Shown here one piece after another: positions 29,406-39,000 of a DNA stretch of 64,000 nt. A program made the position numbers and the translations under genes. Within the stretch, counting starts at the first letter, position 1. The number at the start of each line of letters is the position of its first letter. The stretch is from contig VRMN01000004.1 in NCBI GenBank assembly GCA_008690995.1, positions 62,001-126,000 on the forward strand, read 5' to 3'. Under the pieces are notes generated by a model. It saw only the letters and a program-made list of their open reading frames with translations. It ran no database searches and was not told where the DNA came from. The DNA is from Porphyridium purpureum. Taxonomy: Eukaryota > Rhodophyta > Bangiophyceae > Porphyridiales > Porphyridiaceae.

Positions 29406-30755
29406 TTAGGTGGCATGATTCATAATGCCGGGGACCGCTTGCGTCTTGAACGAGGACGAGTACTCGTCTGAGAACAGAGACAACTCGGACGGCACGCGTC
29501 GCATCTTATCCTGCTCGGACGCGAGCACACGCGGCGAGCAGCCCTGCGCCTCTCGCCGCGCCTTGATCAGCTCGATGGCTGACTTTTGCTGGATGTCCTG
29601 CACCATGTGCCGGAGCTCGTTCATGGCCGTGTCGTAGCCGCGGATGACATGGCGCATCGTGTAGTTGAGCACGCGCGACACCCACAGCTTGAAAATAAGC
29701 TCGTGCCAGTCCGAGTCCCCAAACTCAAAGTTCGCGAGCAGAACCTGATAGCACTCGACCCACGTCGCCTCGTCCATAAACGAGTACTGCGGCCAGTCGC
29801 GGCACGCAATGAGACCCGCCGCGACGCGTTCAGGGAACAGCACGTGCAGAAGCTCCTCCTGTCGCGGCGTCCAGTTTTCTGAGAGCAGCACAAGGCTCTT
29901 TTCAATATTGTACCCGATTTTGGACGTCACCGAGTTGGGCACGGGCTCTGCCGACGCAATGCGGTGCACCGACTCGGCCCGGATGCTGCACTTTTGCAGG
30001 CCCTGCAGCGCGGCGAAGCACTCGATGAGCATGTTGAACAGGTCGCGCAGCCCGCCGTACAGCGCATGCAACTTGCCCTCCGGCACGTACACTTCAATCA
30101 TGTTCATGCCGGCCTGCGCGCACACAAAGGTGTAGAGCGTGTCGATGCCCCAGTCGCTCTGGCGCATGACGCGCTCGTCCGACACGAGCACATCCACGCA
30201 ACGTCGCGTGAGGCACAGCTCGCCGCCCAGCGGCTGCTGAACCCACGGCAGCACGGAGAGCGGAAACAGCAGCGAGAAGCCGACCTTGGTGATTTGCCAC
30301 GTGATCTGCGCGTCGGTCGACGAGCGCGGAAAGTAGTGTCGAATCACATCATACTCCATGTCGGCAGCCTCCTCCGCCTTGGTGATCCACGAGCTGTTGA
30401 ACGACTCGATATCTGCGTCGTAAAAGTGAATGCGCTCGAGCGGCTCGGATACGACAGGCTCGCCGAACAGTTCATCATACTCGTGCGCGCGCAAAAAGTA
30501 GAGCAGCGCCGTGTTCATGCCGTCTCCCTTGCCCTCGCGCAGCGCGCCCAGTCGCAGCTGGGTCATTTGGACGATGGGAACGTCGCACTGCGCGCCCAGC
30601 GCCGGCAGGCGCGCGTCGATCTCCACGTAAGTCTCGTTCTCTGACGCACCCACGAGCAGCACCATACGGACGCGCGGGTGCTGCGCGGCCGTCTTCACGT
30701 TGCGCATCACCACGTCGACATCCTCCTTCTTAAACGGAAAGCACACCAAGGCCAT
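29406..30755 (-). CDS. mgs: Mannosylglycerate synthase (GT78)
   Basis: The enzyme transfers mannose from GDP-mannose to D-glycerate, giving alpha-mannosylglycerate, known in red algae as digeneaside, an osmolyte and carbon store. The 449-residue protein follows Rhodothermus marinus MGS closely as I recall it. It has MALVCFPFKKE at the start, REGKGDGMNTALLYFL at 73-88 (nucleotide-binding Lys/Asp), and HFYDADIESF with the metal-binding DAD at 113-115. WITKAEEAADMEYD, HYFPRSSTDAQITW, VQQPLGGEL and SDWGIDTLYTF follow, with EGKLHALYGGL for the acceptor site. FKLWVSRVLNYTMRHVIRGYD lies near the end. The last 45 residues are an extension. No signal peptide is visible, so it acts in the cytosol. No GTACAGT element was seen in the first kilobase upstream. 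Confidence 0.93.
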   Translation of the reverse strand: MALVCFPFKKEDVDVVMRNVKTAAQHPRVRMVLLVGASENETYVEIDARLPALGAQCDVPIVQMTQLRLGALREGKGDGMNTALLYFLRAHEYDELFGEPVVSEPLERIHFYDADIESFNSSWITKAEEAADMEYDVIRHYFPRSSTDAQITWQITKVGFSLLFPLSVLPWVQQPLGGELCLTRRCVDVLVSDERVMRQSDWGIDTLYTFVCAQAGMNMIEVYVPEGKLHALYGGLRDLFNMLIECFAALQGLQKCSIRAESVHRIASAEPVPNSVTSKIGYNIEKSLVLLSENWTPRQEELLHVLFPERVAAGLIACRDWPQYSFMDEATWVECYQVLLANFEFGDSDWHELIFKLWVSRVLNYTMRHVIRGYDTAMNELRHMVQDIQQKSAIELIKARREAQGCSPRVLASEQDKMRRVPSELSLFSDEYSSSFKTQAVPGIMNHAT

Positions 30756-31470
30756 AACAGCGCGCAGTCATTCACAGATACAAACGTCCTGACCGTCCCA
30801 CCACGTTGCACTCTCTCTGCTTCTCCACAAGAAACCTGCCTGGCCCTATTCAATCACCGCCCAGTCCACGCTCCTCTTTGTGCCGTGCGTCTCCTCCTGT
30901 TGTCCCTCCTCCGCGCCATTCACGTCCTCGCGCGAGCTCCTCTACCCCGATAGCTGCCTCTGCTCCTCCCTTTTGTTCTTCAGCTACAGCCGTCAATCCC
31001 ATTGCGACGGATCCCCATACGAGCGGACGCACACACACAGATATACCGCGTGCGCGCGCGTTGGTTGACTGCAGCCACCGCAGCGGCAGCAGCCATCTGT
31101 GCCGCAGTATCGCGGCTATCGTCATGTGCCTCTACCACACTGTTTCACACACGCCGCATCTGGAGCCGCAGCCAAGGCCACAACCAAGACCGCCCCGTCC
31201 GCACTGCTCCAACGCACGCACGCAAAAAAAGAAAAAATCGCGTCCCGCACCACCAACCACTTTCTCCAGTCCAAAACACCATCTGGCGCCCCATAAAACC
31301 GGCCGGTTTTACTACACAAACCGTTTATTCCCCAAAAAAAGACGCGCTTCACAACATGAAAGCAGGCGGTTCGAAAACCCGCACCACCAAAAGGGGACAA
31401 CAACACTCATAACGAGAACACGCGCGAAATCAAGATGGAGCGCACGCGCGTCAAAGCGCAGTCGTCGCCG

Positions 31471-31497
31471 TGTGTGTGTGTGTGTGTGTGTGTGTGT
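31471..31497 (+). repeat. TG dinucleotide microsatellite
   Basis: Twenty-seven bases of uninterrupted TG alternate here. Such tracts can adopt Z-form DNA and vary in length. It is intergenic. Confidence 0.95.
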
Positions 31498-31750
31498 AGG
31501 CGCGCGCAGATTTTCGCGGTGGGTTTGGACAAGTTCGCCGCAACATGGACGCACCACGCGGGTGCGGCGAGGCATGTTGGAGTAGGTTGTTCGTGGGGTT
31601 TCCCATGTTCTTTTCTTGGCGTTCGTTCTTGGTTTGGGCGAAAGGGAGGGGTGGGGGTTGCGGTGGCAGCGCTGTCGTGTGCGATTTCGAGAGATTTCCG
31701 GGACAAGCCGTTGACTGACGCGGAGGTACTGCATGACGTGGAACGCGCAA

Positions 31751-31777
31751 GTACAGTAAGTACAGTAATAGTACAGT
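31751..31777 (+). promoter_or_regulatory. Triple GTACAGT cluster
   Basis: Three direct copies lie at 31751-31757, 31760-31766 and 31771-31777, the tightest cluster in the window. No called gene starts close by: the nearest is mannosylglycerate synthase at 30755. Confidence 0.6.
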
Positions 31778-32173
31778 GCGGAATGGGTCGGGGTGGTGGT
31801 GGTGGATTTGGCATGGCGTGCGCGTTCGATGGTGTTCTCAGCACGTCGCTGAACGGGCGTGCCTGACCAGGATGGTGTCATTGTCTGAGTGGCGAGCGCC
31901 GCCGCTCTCGCTCGCCTGCTTGGTGCGCGGGTGACACCGCGTCGCGATGAAAATCGGCGGCACCTCGGCGAGTGCCACATCCGTACGTTTCCCAGCCGGG
32001 CAGCTGAAAGTGACCCTGGGAAAGCCTCGTGCCTGCGTCCAACGCATGTGCTCGGCCGGGTACAGGACCCACATCCCAGCACTTGCATACGCAAGCCCAT
32101 GACGTCACTAGCTCATCATACAAAAGCAATGTAAAACCTTTATGTAAATGCACAGACCATAGACATCGTATAT

Positions 32174-33295
32174 TCAAACGACCGAAAGCGCGGACGCGAC
32201 ATCCAGCTCGGTTTTCACTGCCGCGGCGGCCGCAACGACAGACGGGTCGGTTCCTGCGCGGCTGCCTGATGCCTTGGATTTCTGCCGTGGCAGGCCAGGC
32301 GTTGCCAAACGCTTGTTGGTGTGGCCATCAGCGCTGCCCAGGCTGAGACCGATCAGAAATGGGCTCACCGAGCTATTCTGGCGCGAAAAGCTCGTGCCCA
32401 TATCACGGTTGGGCTCCGCAGGAGGTGAGCGCAGGCCCTCAGACGTCTGGCGGCGGTGAAGCGCCGGCAGGAGGTCGGCCTTGGACGACGAGTGGCTCAG
32501 CAAGCTGGTGCCCTGCCGCCTGAAAAAACTGCCTTCTCGCTCCACCACTGGCTCGTCTACGCCACCGAAGCCCCCTCCACTAGCAGGCTCCGTCATGTCA
32601 AACCCAACCTGCAGGACTCGTTTGCGCATCGCCGCAGACAGCGACGCAAAGAACACGTTTCGGATGCGGTCGTTCTCCACAATTGTGCACTTCTTCAGCA
32701 CAGTCTGGAAATCAAGCGCGAGCGCCGCAATCGCGTTCACGCGGCCGTGTTCCTCAAATTTGTTCAGCGCAAACGTCACCAAGAATTCCCAGTCGTTCCC
32801 AGCGCAGGCAAGGATCCTCGCCGCGAGATCTGCCGGCAAGTGGCGCTCTACCGGCCCCAGCACATCAAAGTCTGCGCGAAACAACGTGTCAATGCTCTTG
32901 GTCCATGCGTCCAGGCACTCGGCCATCATCGTGCTATCGTCGCGCATCGCGCCGAGCAACTCGTTGCGCGTGCGCAGCTCATTCTCGAGAAGGTCCCGCA
33001 GCATCATCCTCGAGCACAGTTTGTTAAACTGCGTGTCGCAGATGGAATACCAGCCACACATCTGATACACGGCGTAATTATCCATGGCACGCGCGAGCTT
33101 TTTCACTTCCTTGGCCAGCCCGTCGACGTTGCCGACGGGCACCTGCGTGGTGAGCGCAAAGCGACAGTCGAGCATCCCAAGTCTTACAGCCGCATACACA
33201 GCCCGGTTCCAAAAGAAGGCATGGACTTCATCATCAAAGTATCGCACGCGCGAGGGCTCCATGCCCAGCGTCGGCGCAAGTTGAATGTCCTCCAT
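32174..33295 (-). CDS. Unknown helical protein with serine-rich tail
   Basis: The 373-residue frame starts at a true ATG (MEDIQLAPTLGMEPSRVRYF). Residues 1-235 are mostly amphipathic helix with well-spaced hydrophobics (for example VHAFFWNRAVYAAVRLGMLD and AARILACAGNDWEFLVTFAL), so a compact alpha domain is likely. From about 240 the chain is rich in Ser, Gly, Arg and Pro, with several RQxS-like sites (FFRRQGTSLLS, HRRQTSEG, SFSRQNSS, PRQKSKAS) that suit basophilic kinases. I recognise no family. The organisation resembles the other serine-rich unknown at 34763-36058 in style only. Confidence 0.7.
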   Translation of the reverse strand: MEDIQLAPTLGMEPSRVRYFDDEVHAFFWNRAVYAAVRLGMLDCRFALTTQVPVGNVDGLAKEVKKLARAMDNYAVYQMCGWYSICDTQFNKLCSRMMLRDLLENELRTRNELLGAMRDDSTMMAECLDAWTKSIDTLFRADFDVLGPVERHLPADLAARILACAGNDWEFLVTFALNKFEEHGRVNAIAALALDFQTVLKKCTIVENDRIRNVFFASLSAAMRKRVLQVGFDMTEPASGGGFGGVDEPVVEREGSFFRRQGTSLLSHSSSKADLLPALHRRQTSEGLRSPPAEPNRDMGTSFSRQNSSVSPFLIGLSLGSADGHTNKRLATPGLPRQKSKASGSRAGTDPSVVAAAAAVKTELDVASALSVV

Positions 33296-33965
33296 GACAC
33301 CTATTGCAGAGCCTTTTCGTTGCCCTGTGCTTCCTGCCCTTCTGCACCTTGCCGATTTGTCCTGGATTGCAGACGACTACCTGGTGCCTAGCCGCGAGAT
33401 CTTTCCGTTGCTGTCGTCTACCGGGGCGCGGTTTTTATACGCAGTCTGCGGTGCGCGGCTGCGTGCAGACTGGGGGGAACCACTGCATCAGCAACAACAT
33501 CAACATCAACGCACGGGACGCGAATTCGGGTGAGGCTGGACGAACCAGGCTCACGACAACGTGAGACCGAGGCCAAGCGCCATCGCCATGTGCACACACG
33601 TGGAGCCATGCGCTGGCAGCGCCGCGCGCCGGTTCTCGGAACGTGGGCCGCGCAACGGCTTGCCAACAGCGTTTTCCCTGGGCGTCACCGTTTCGCCACG
33701 CACGCTCGCGTCCCCGTGCGACTGGGCGGTGTATCCGGCCGCCTAAAAATAGATCCGAGCGGGTCCATACTGAAATGGCACCATTTAATCAGCGCCACTT
33801 CCAGCGCATGGTTTAACGTATTATTTAATGCCGTGCCCACGTTATTTAATAATAAAATTAATATCGCTCGATCTCGCCCGCTCGAGATTTTGGGCGTTGA
33901 CGCGATTGGAAGGTGCGTGCCCGCGCTTCTGTTTGTTGCCAGGATTGACGGCTCACACAGGCGCC
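33296..33965. other. Divergent spacer with an AT-rich block
   Basis: This 670 bp separates the unknown helical protein from the lumen protein. An AT-rich block at 33783-33880 repeats TTTAAT-like words and contrasts sharply with the GC-rich surroundings. No GTACAGT was seen. It probably contains the promoter of the plastid-protein gene. Confidence 0.45.
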
Positions 33966-34673
33966 ATGGCATTTGGATATCCGTGTTCGTTGAGCGTGCG
34001 CGCAAGCTCATTCAGTGGTCGCGCGCGATCGCAGGCGGGGCTGCGCGAACGGGCCGGGCTCGCGTCGGCCAATGGCCCTCGCATGTGTCAGCAGCGTGGT
34101 GAGTCTGGCAAACATGGCGTCATGCGTCCGTCTCGAGATCTTAGGACAAGACGAGATGTGCTTGCTGCGACAGCGGCCGTGGCGGCGGCTGCGCTGACGC
34201 AAGGGACAAGGATCCAAGGTGCGTCGGCGCGACCGGAAGGCGTGAACAAGCCGGAATTGCTGCCGCCGGGCCCCATGAAGAAAGTCATCGACCTGGAAAA
34301 TTATCTGACAAGCGGCGAGGAGGCGTTTCTGACAAATGAGATTGAGCGGATTGAGAAGAAAAAGGGCGTCAAAATCCGCGTACTGACCCAAAAGTACCCC
34401 AGCACGCCAGGCGCAGCTATCAAAGACTACTGGTCAGTGGACGACGACACCATCGTGCTCGTTTGCGACTACTTTGGCGGCAACGGCAACTTGCTCAAGT
34501 TTAATGTCGGGGACAACGTGTACAAGGTGCTGCCGCCGCGCTTCTGGAGCCTGCTCGCCTCGCAGTATGGCAACAAGTTTTACATCCAGAAGAATGGCGA
34601 GGATCTGGCCATTCTGAACTCGCTCCAGCGCGTCGGCGAGTGCCTGTTGGGCGGCGGCTGTATGACACCTTAG
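33966..34673 (+). CDS. Thylakoid-lumen TPM-domain protein (15.0 kDa protein 2-like)
   Basis: From the ATG at 33966 (MAFGYPCSLSVRASSFSGRA) the precursor has 235 residues. The first 60 are Ser/Arg/Ala-rich like a plastid transit peptide. Then TRRDVLAATAAVAAAALTQG forms a twin-arginine signal ending in an Ala-x-Ala site before RPEGVNKPELLP. The mature part follows plant thylakoid lumen 15.0 kDa protein 2 (At5g52970 type) almost motif for motif: GVNKPELLP, KIRVLTQKYPSTPGAAIKDYW, VDDDTIVLVCDYFGGNGNLLKFNVG and PPRFWSLLASQYGNKFY. Family members carry a TPM fold related to photosystem II repair proteins; the precise role is unsettled. Export by the Tat route is inferred from the RR motif. Confidence 0.88.
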   Translation: MAFGYPCSLSVRASSFSGRARSQAGLRERAGLASANGPRMCQQRGESGKHGVMRPSRDLRTRRDVLAATAAVAAAALTQGTRIQGASARPEGVNKPELLPPGPMKKVIDLENYLTSGEEAFLTNEIERIEKKKGVKIRVLTQKYPSTPGAAIKDYWSVDDDTIVLVCDYFGGNGNLLKFNVGDNVYKVLPPRFWSLLASQYGNKFYIQKNGEDLAILNSLQRVGECLLGGGCMTP

Positions 34674-34762
34674 AATCTAGATTCAGTTTCACTTTCTTGG
34701 TCTATGAAAAAATTCGATGGCTGTGTCATCGTCTATTAGCAAATACGTGTGGACTACGGCTC

Positions 34763-36058
34763 TCACACCGCAGGCATCACGCCAGGCTTTCTCGTTCGTT
34801 CAGTGATTCGCGGCGGCGTGTGTCCGCTGGCCGGCATTGAAGGCGTGAACACCTGCTCCTTGCTGTAAGGATCAAATCCCACTGCGCTACTTTCGCTGGA
34901 GCGATTCCTAGAGCGCGACTCGCCGCGCTGGAGAATCGGAATTCGGACTCGCGCGCCGAGCGCCGAATGCCCGCCATCAGACACGCTCAGATGGCGCTGA
35001 ATGCGATGCGTGGCTAGCGGTGAACTGCAGTCGGGCTCGGCGCGCCGACCCACACGCGCAGTGCTCGGACCGTCGTCCACTCTAGGAGCACCGGCCGGAG
35101 CAAGCTTCTGCGACTCTTGGGGCACAAACACGTGCTCCTTGTCGAACGGATCGAAGCCTGGCTGAGCGTGTCCGGATGCATTTACAAGTTTGGAGTCCGC
35201 GAGCTGGGCAAACGGAAGGCGGAAGCGGGAAGCCGACCCGCCGTGACTATTCAGTCGTGGCGGGCGCCTGTCGCCGTCCAGCGAGGTGGCTTCGCCCTTG
35301 GCCGCAAACTCGCCCAGCCTTGGCGAGTGTAAACCGCTACCACCCGAGCTCTTGGGCACGTGGTGCAGACTTTTCAGCAAGCTGGAGCCCGAGCGCAGGA
35401 ACGAGTGCTTGGAACTAGCGCCGGTCTTGGACAGACGTGGGCTTCCTCCGCCATTTGCGTACAAGTATGACGCGGACCGTGGCGGTACGTCCGCGTCGAC
35501 CACAGCAAAGCTACCAAACTGCACTCGCTTGGGGCTGCTTATGCTGCTGTTTCCAGAGTCAGTACGACTGGACAGGGGCACGGGAGAAACCGCCGGCCTG
35601 CCTTGGTATTCGTCGCCCGGAACGGGCGATTCGTGCGTGTGAAGCACTTCAAGAGAAGTCCTATTGATCGACGACGAGCGCGACCAGTCGTCGCGCGCAT
35701 CCTGCAATCCTCGGGGAACAAAGTCGAGACTGCCCTTTCGCGGCACACTGTCTGGCTGCTCCAGCAATGTTTCCTCTCTTCGTGGTAATGGTATTGCTAC
35801 AGTCTGCTCGGTGAATTTCCCAGGTGGAACAGCCGGACTTCTTTCCTCAGTATCGCTGCAGCTGCTACCTCGCTCGTCGATGTGGATGTCCTCGTTTTCG
35901 TCCTCATCGCTGCTGCTGGTGAATCCGCCCAGCGTGTAGAGCTGCTGCGCAACCGACAGGTCTGACCGGTTCAAGTTGGTGTTGCGACACACCTCGAGCT
36001 CCAACTCGGTGAAGCCCTCCTCGCAGGCGTCCTTGGATTTGTAAAGAAGCCGGCGCAT
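34763..36058 (-). CDS. Serine-rich protein with duplicated FDPxxKExVFxP motif, function unknown
   Basis: The 431-residue frame starts at the first ATG after an in-frame stop (36058, MRRLLYKSKDACEEGFTEL). Only the first 45 residues look structured. An acidic run SSSDEDENEDIHIDE follows near 52-66, and the rest is Ser/Pro/Arg/Gly-rich. GFDPFDKEHVFVP (301-313) is repeated as GFDPYSKEQVFTP (394-406), 93 residues apart. Several RHLS/RTxS-like sites suggest phosphorylation. I know no family with this pattern; a repeated linear docking motif is the simplest reading. It faces the lumen-protein gene tail to tail, with 89 bp between. Confidence 0.65.
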   Translation of the reverse strand: MRRLLYKSKDACEEGFTELELEVCRNTNLNRSDLSVAQQLYTLGGFTSSSDEDENEDIHIDERGSSCSDTEERSPAVPPGKFTEQTVAIPLPRREETLLEQPDSVPRKGSLDFVPRGLQDARDDWSRSSSINRTSLEVLHTHESPVPGDEYQGRPAVSPVPLSSRTDSGNSSISSPKRVQFGSFAVVDADVPPRSASYLYANGGGSPRLSKTGASSKHSFLRSGSSLLKSLHHVPKSSGGSGLHSPRLGEFAAKGEATSLDGDRRPPRLNSHGGSASRFRLPFAQLADSKLVNASGHAQPGFDPFDKEHVFVPQESQKLAPAGAPRVDDGPSTARVGRRAEPDCSSPLATHRIQRHLSVSDGGHSALGARVRIPILQRGESRSRNRSSESSAVGFDPYSKEQVFTPSMPASGHTPPRITERTRKPGVMPAV

Positions 36059-37698
36059 GGTGTTTGTAGACTGAAGACTTGGAACGAGTGCGAGTCCGCA
36101 CTGAATTCACGACGGTGTTTGCGAGCAGCTGCTTGTCCTTGGCCACATACATGCGCATGCCCCAGCCTGGCGCGGTCCCGCGAGAAATGCACGAGTTCAA
36201 AAACCGTGCTGAGCGGGCGCAGCACTGTCTCACTTGTTGCGGTAGGTCTGCTTGGCTGCGGCGTGCCGTGCTCTTTATGTACGCGTCTTGGCGCTCGTGC
36301 CCGAATGGGATCGATGCAACCCAACTGGTGACTCGGTCTTCCCCGTTCTTCGCGCTAAAAATACCACTCCGACAGCTTACGGCGCGGCATGTCGCGTAAT
36401 GCCCGCAAGATTTACACTCGGCCGGTTCTGACGCTGGGTGCAAGCGCCGCGCGAGGTGTGGCGGGAGTAGACTCAGGCTGTGAACTCAAGAACTGGGGGT
36501 TTTCCACGACACAGGCCGGCGCCAGCACGAGCCAAGCGACCACCGCACGCCACGCCTCGACTTATCCGGCGACCTCACCACAGTCAAATACGTAGACGCG
36601 TCGAGCAACCGACAGGAGCCACCTCGCCTCACATGGCCGGCGAGAAGGGCAGACTCTTACAACCGACATACAGATCAGCAGCGCTGTTGCCACGCCAATT
36701 CCAAGTCGCACAATCAGCAGTCAGCCCCTTCCCCCCGTTTCCACCTCAACTTGCACCACGCACGTCATCTCCACTGCCAGCCCCCCCCACCTCAAACCCA
36801 CCACTGTACGCAACACGCACACCACTGTACCGCCACATCCTCAAAGTACAGCGCTGTACCGCGTGCATTTGGGAAGTTGCGGTGCCGATACGGCAAAGCC
36901 GATGACCGCATATCAAAAACGCCGCGCGCGCACGCTTGCACAAGAAAAACGCCGCAAAGCCGCGACGAATCTCAAAGCGTCTTTTTGTGTGTGTTTATAT
37001 GTATGTAAAAGCAGGTCGTTTAGGTAGAGGTGCATGGCTGGAGCGGGGAATGGTGTTGCGTCGTCGTGCACACACGCACCAAAAAATCGGGAAGACCCAA
37101 AAAAGAAAAAAGGAAGGCGGCGCCATGTACAGTGATTGCTGTACTATGATGTGATAGCGAGCGGCTGTTTTGATATAAAGTGCGGCGAGCTGTCCTTGTT
37201 GGGCTAGGGGTTGAGTTGGAACGCTAGTGCAAAGTGGTTACACTGGCGACGCGCGAAATGATCTATCGGGCGCGCTTTGCTATGCAAAACCAGCGGTTGA
37301 CGGTTCTCGCCGAATCGGCATTGGGAGGGGAAGAAGGAGGTGGGGGGGGACCAACGCTGCGGGGTTGGTATGTAAACACGCGCGTTTTGGTAGAGTAGGC
37401 GGAAACCCTACCGGCACGCGGGCGAGCCATGTTTGTTTTGGCGACTGTGGTGGTGACTGCGAGTCTGCGGCTTGCGGCTTGCGGCAGCTCGCGCGGTGTA
37501 TAAGAAGCCGGTGGAGTTTGTGTGGAGGGTTGGACGGGCGCGGTCGTGGTAGGACAGTCAATCATATCAAGGTCAGAGAAGGTGGAATACCGTCGTGGAT
37601 CTTGCCTTGTGTTTGAGTAGCAAGACGAATTTGAGGGGTCGAGGAAGAGGCCGCTCAGAGGGAACGGGGGGCGTGGTTGGTGTCGCAGCCCAGCAAGC
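36059..37698. other. 1.6 kb divergent spacer upstream of the desaturase
   Basis: No gene is evident. ACTGTAC lies at 36803 and 36824 and GTACAGT at 37127. A G-rich tract is at 37320-37350 and an isolated AAACCCTA near 37403. Minus-strand frames in 36059-36443 look protein-like in places but have no recognisable domain. Confidence 0.45.
36803..37133. promoter_or_regulatory. GTACAGT/ACTGTAC group upstream of the desaturase
   Basis: ACTGTAC is at 36803-36809 and 36824-36830, GTACAGT at 37127-37133, with GTACAGC/GCTGTAC near-matches around 36845-36858 and 37138. The group lies between the divergent starts of the serine-rich unknown (36058) and the desaturase (37699). Confidence 0.55.
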
Positions 37699-39000
37699 AT
37701 GTGCGAGGGGAAGCGACAGCCGGCGTCGGAAAAGACGGCGCAGGTTGTCAAATGCGCGGAACACGAGTTTGATCATGACAAGGGCGCTGTGTTCGAGAAG
37801 ACAAAGGCAAGCAAGTTTGTTGTGGAGCGGGACCTGCGCGAGCTGCCGGTGCTCCAGCGCATCAACTGGTTGTCGACGTTCATCATCTTGACCCCGCTCG
37901 TCGCGTTCCTCGTCGGAAGCATGTTTGTGCCGCTCAAGATGCCCGTGCTGATCATGTCTATCTTGCAGTACTTGCTCACGGGCTTGGGAATCACCGGCGG
38001 GTATCACCGGCTTTGGTCGCACCGCGCGTACAAAGCGTCGTGGCCCGTGCAGTTTGTCCTGGCCATGTGGGGTGCCGCGGCGTTTGAGGGCTCGGCGCGC
38101 TGGTGGTGCCGCAACCACCGTGCTCACCACAGGTACGTCGACACGGATCAGGACCCGTACGCCGTGCACAAGGGCTTTTGGTACGCGCACGCCGGGTGGA
38201 TGATCCTCAAGCAGGACGGGCGCAAGAGTGGACGCGTCGACATCTCGGACCTGAATGAGAACCCACTGCTCAAGTTCCAGCACAAGAACTACCTGCCGCT
38301 CGCTCTGGGCTTTGGCTTTGTGCTGCCGTGCGTGATCGGACATTTTGCGTTCAACGACTTTTGGGGCGCGCTTGTCTACGCGTGCTTTGGTCGCATGTTC
38401 TTCGTACACCAGGCGACGTTCTGCGTCAACTCGCTGGCGCACTACTGGGGTGAACAGCCGTTCAGCAAGGGGCACACGAGCTTTGACTCGATCATCACTG
38501 CGTTTGTGACGCTGGGCGAGGGCTACCACAACTACCATCACGAGTTCCCGCACGACTACCGCAACGGCATCCAGTGGTACCAGTACGATCCGACCAAGTG
38601 GATTGTGCGCTTCTTGTCATGGTTCGGGCTGACGTACGAGCTTGTGCGTCTGCCAAATAACGAAATCAAGAAGGCGCGGGTGCAGGTCAAGCAGCAAGAA
38701 CTGGACGAGATCAAGCAAACAATCGACTGGGGCGTCGATGTGGAGACTCTACCTCGCATGACGTGGGCTCAAATTATCGAGCGCACGGAGGCCGGTGAGA
38801 AGCTGATTGCCATTGACGATATTGTGTACAAGATCGACAAATTCCTGCCGTCGCACCCAGGTGGCGAGAAGATCCTGGTCTTCTGGAACGGTCGCGACGC
38901 AACGCGCGCGTTCAACGGCGAGGTGTACAAGCACTCAAAGTCTGCGCGCAACCTCATGGCACACTACCGCCACGCCCGCCTCGTCGAGAAGCAAGAATAA
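37699..39000 (+). CDS. OLE1: Acyl-CoA delta-9 desaturase with C-terminal cytochrome b5
   Basis: This enzyme puts a cis double bond at C9 of stearoyl- or palmitoyl-CoA in the ER. The 433-residue protein shows the three histidine boxes of the family: HRLWSH (103-108), HRAHH (140-144) and HNYHH (277-281), plus the extra di-iron Asn context NSLAHYWG. Hydrophobic segments at about 59-76, 85-98, 116-130 and 203-235 give the usual four-helix arrangement. A cytochrome b5 domain follows at about 355-430, with heme ligands His386 (HPGG) and His412 (YKHSKSA), so the electron donor is built in, as in yeast Ole1. The start MCEGKRQ at 37699 fits; the N-terminus has no transit peptide. Confidence 0.95.
   Translation: MCEGKRQPASEKTAQVVKCAEHEFDHDKGAVFEKTKASKFVVERDLRELPVLQRINWLSTFIILTPLVAFLVGSMFVPLKMPVLIMSILQYLLTGLGITGGYHRLWSHRAYKASWPVQFVLAMWGAAAFEGSARWWCRNHRAHHRYVDTDQDPYAVHKGFWYAHAGWMILKQDGRKSGRVDISDLNENPLLKFQHKNYLPLALGFGFVLPCVIGHFAFNDFWGALVYACFGRMFFVHQATFCVNSLAHYWGEQPFSKGHTSFDSIITAFVTLGEGYHNYHHEFPHDYRNGIQWYQYDPTKWIVRFLSWFGLTYELVRLPNNEIKKARVQVKQQELDEIKQTIDWGVDVETLPRMTWAQIIERTEAGEKLIAIDDIVYKIDKFLPSHPGGEKILVFWNGRDATRAFNGEVYKHSKSARNLMAHYRHARLVEKQE

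Larger units (their letters stand above)
30756..32173. other. 1.4 kb spacer with promoter heptamers and a TG microsatellite
   Basis: No gene with a recognisable product lies here. A 259-codon plus-strand frame (30806-31585) is low-complexity, runs through the TG repeat and is not called. Three GTACAGT copies lie at 31751-31777. The stretch may hold an unrecognised non-coding transcript, because the nearest gene start is almost 1 kb from the heptamers. Confidence 0.45.

Noticed and set aside
30806-31585. 259-codon plus-strand frame upstream of mannosylglycerate synthase
   Set aside because: Low-complexity Pro/Ser/Arg/His sequence that reads through the TG microsatellite as alternating Cys/Val; no domain. 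It is most likely chance in GC-rich DNA.
32456-33391. 311-codon plus-strand frame over the unknown helical protein
   Set aside because: The minus-strand frame has an ATG start, better amino-acid composition and kinase-like sites; the plus frame is Arg/His-rich as expected of a shadow.
37573-38553. 326-codon minus-strand frame over the desaturase
   Set aside because: Antisense to the histidine-box region of a certain desaturase; no domain of its own.
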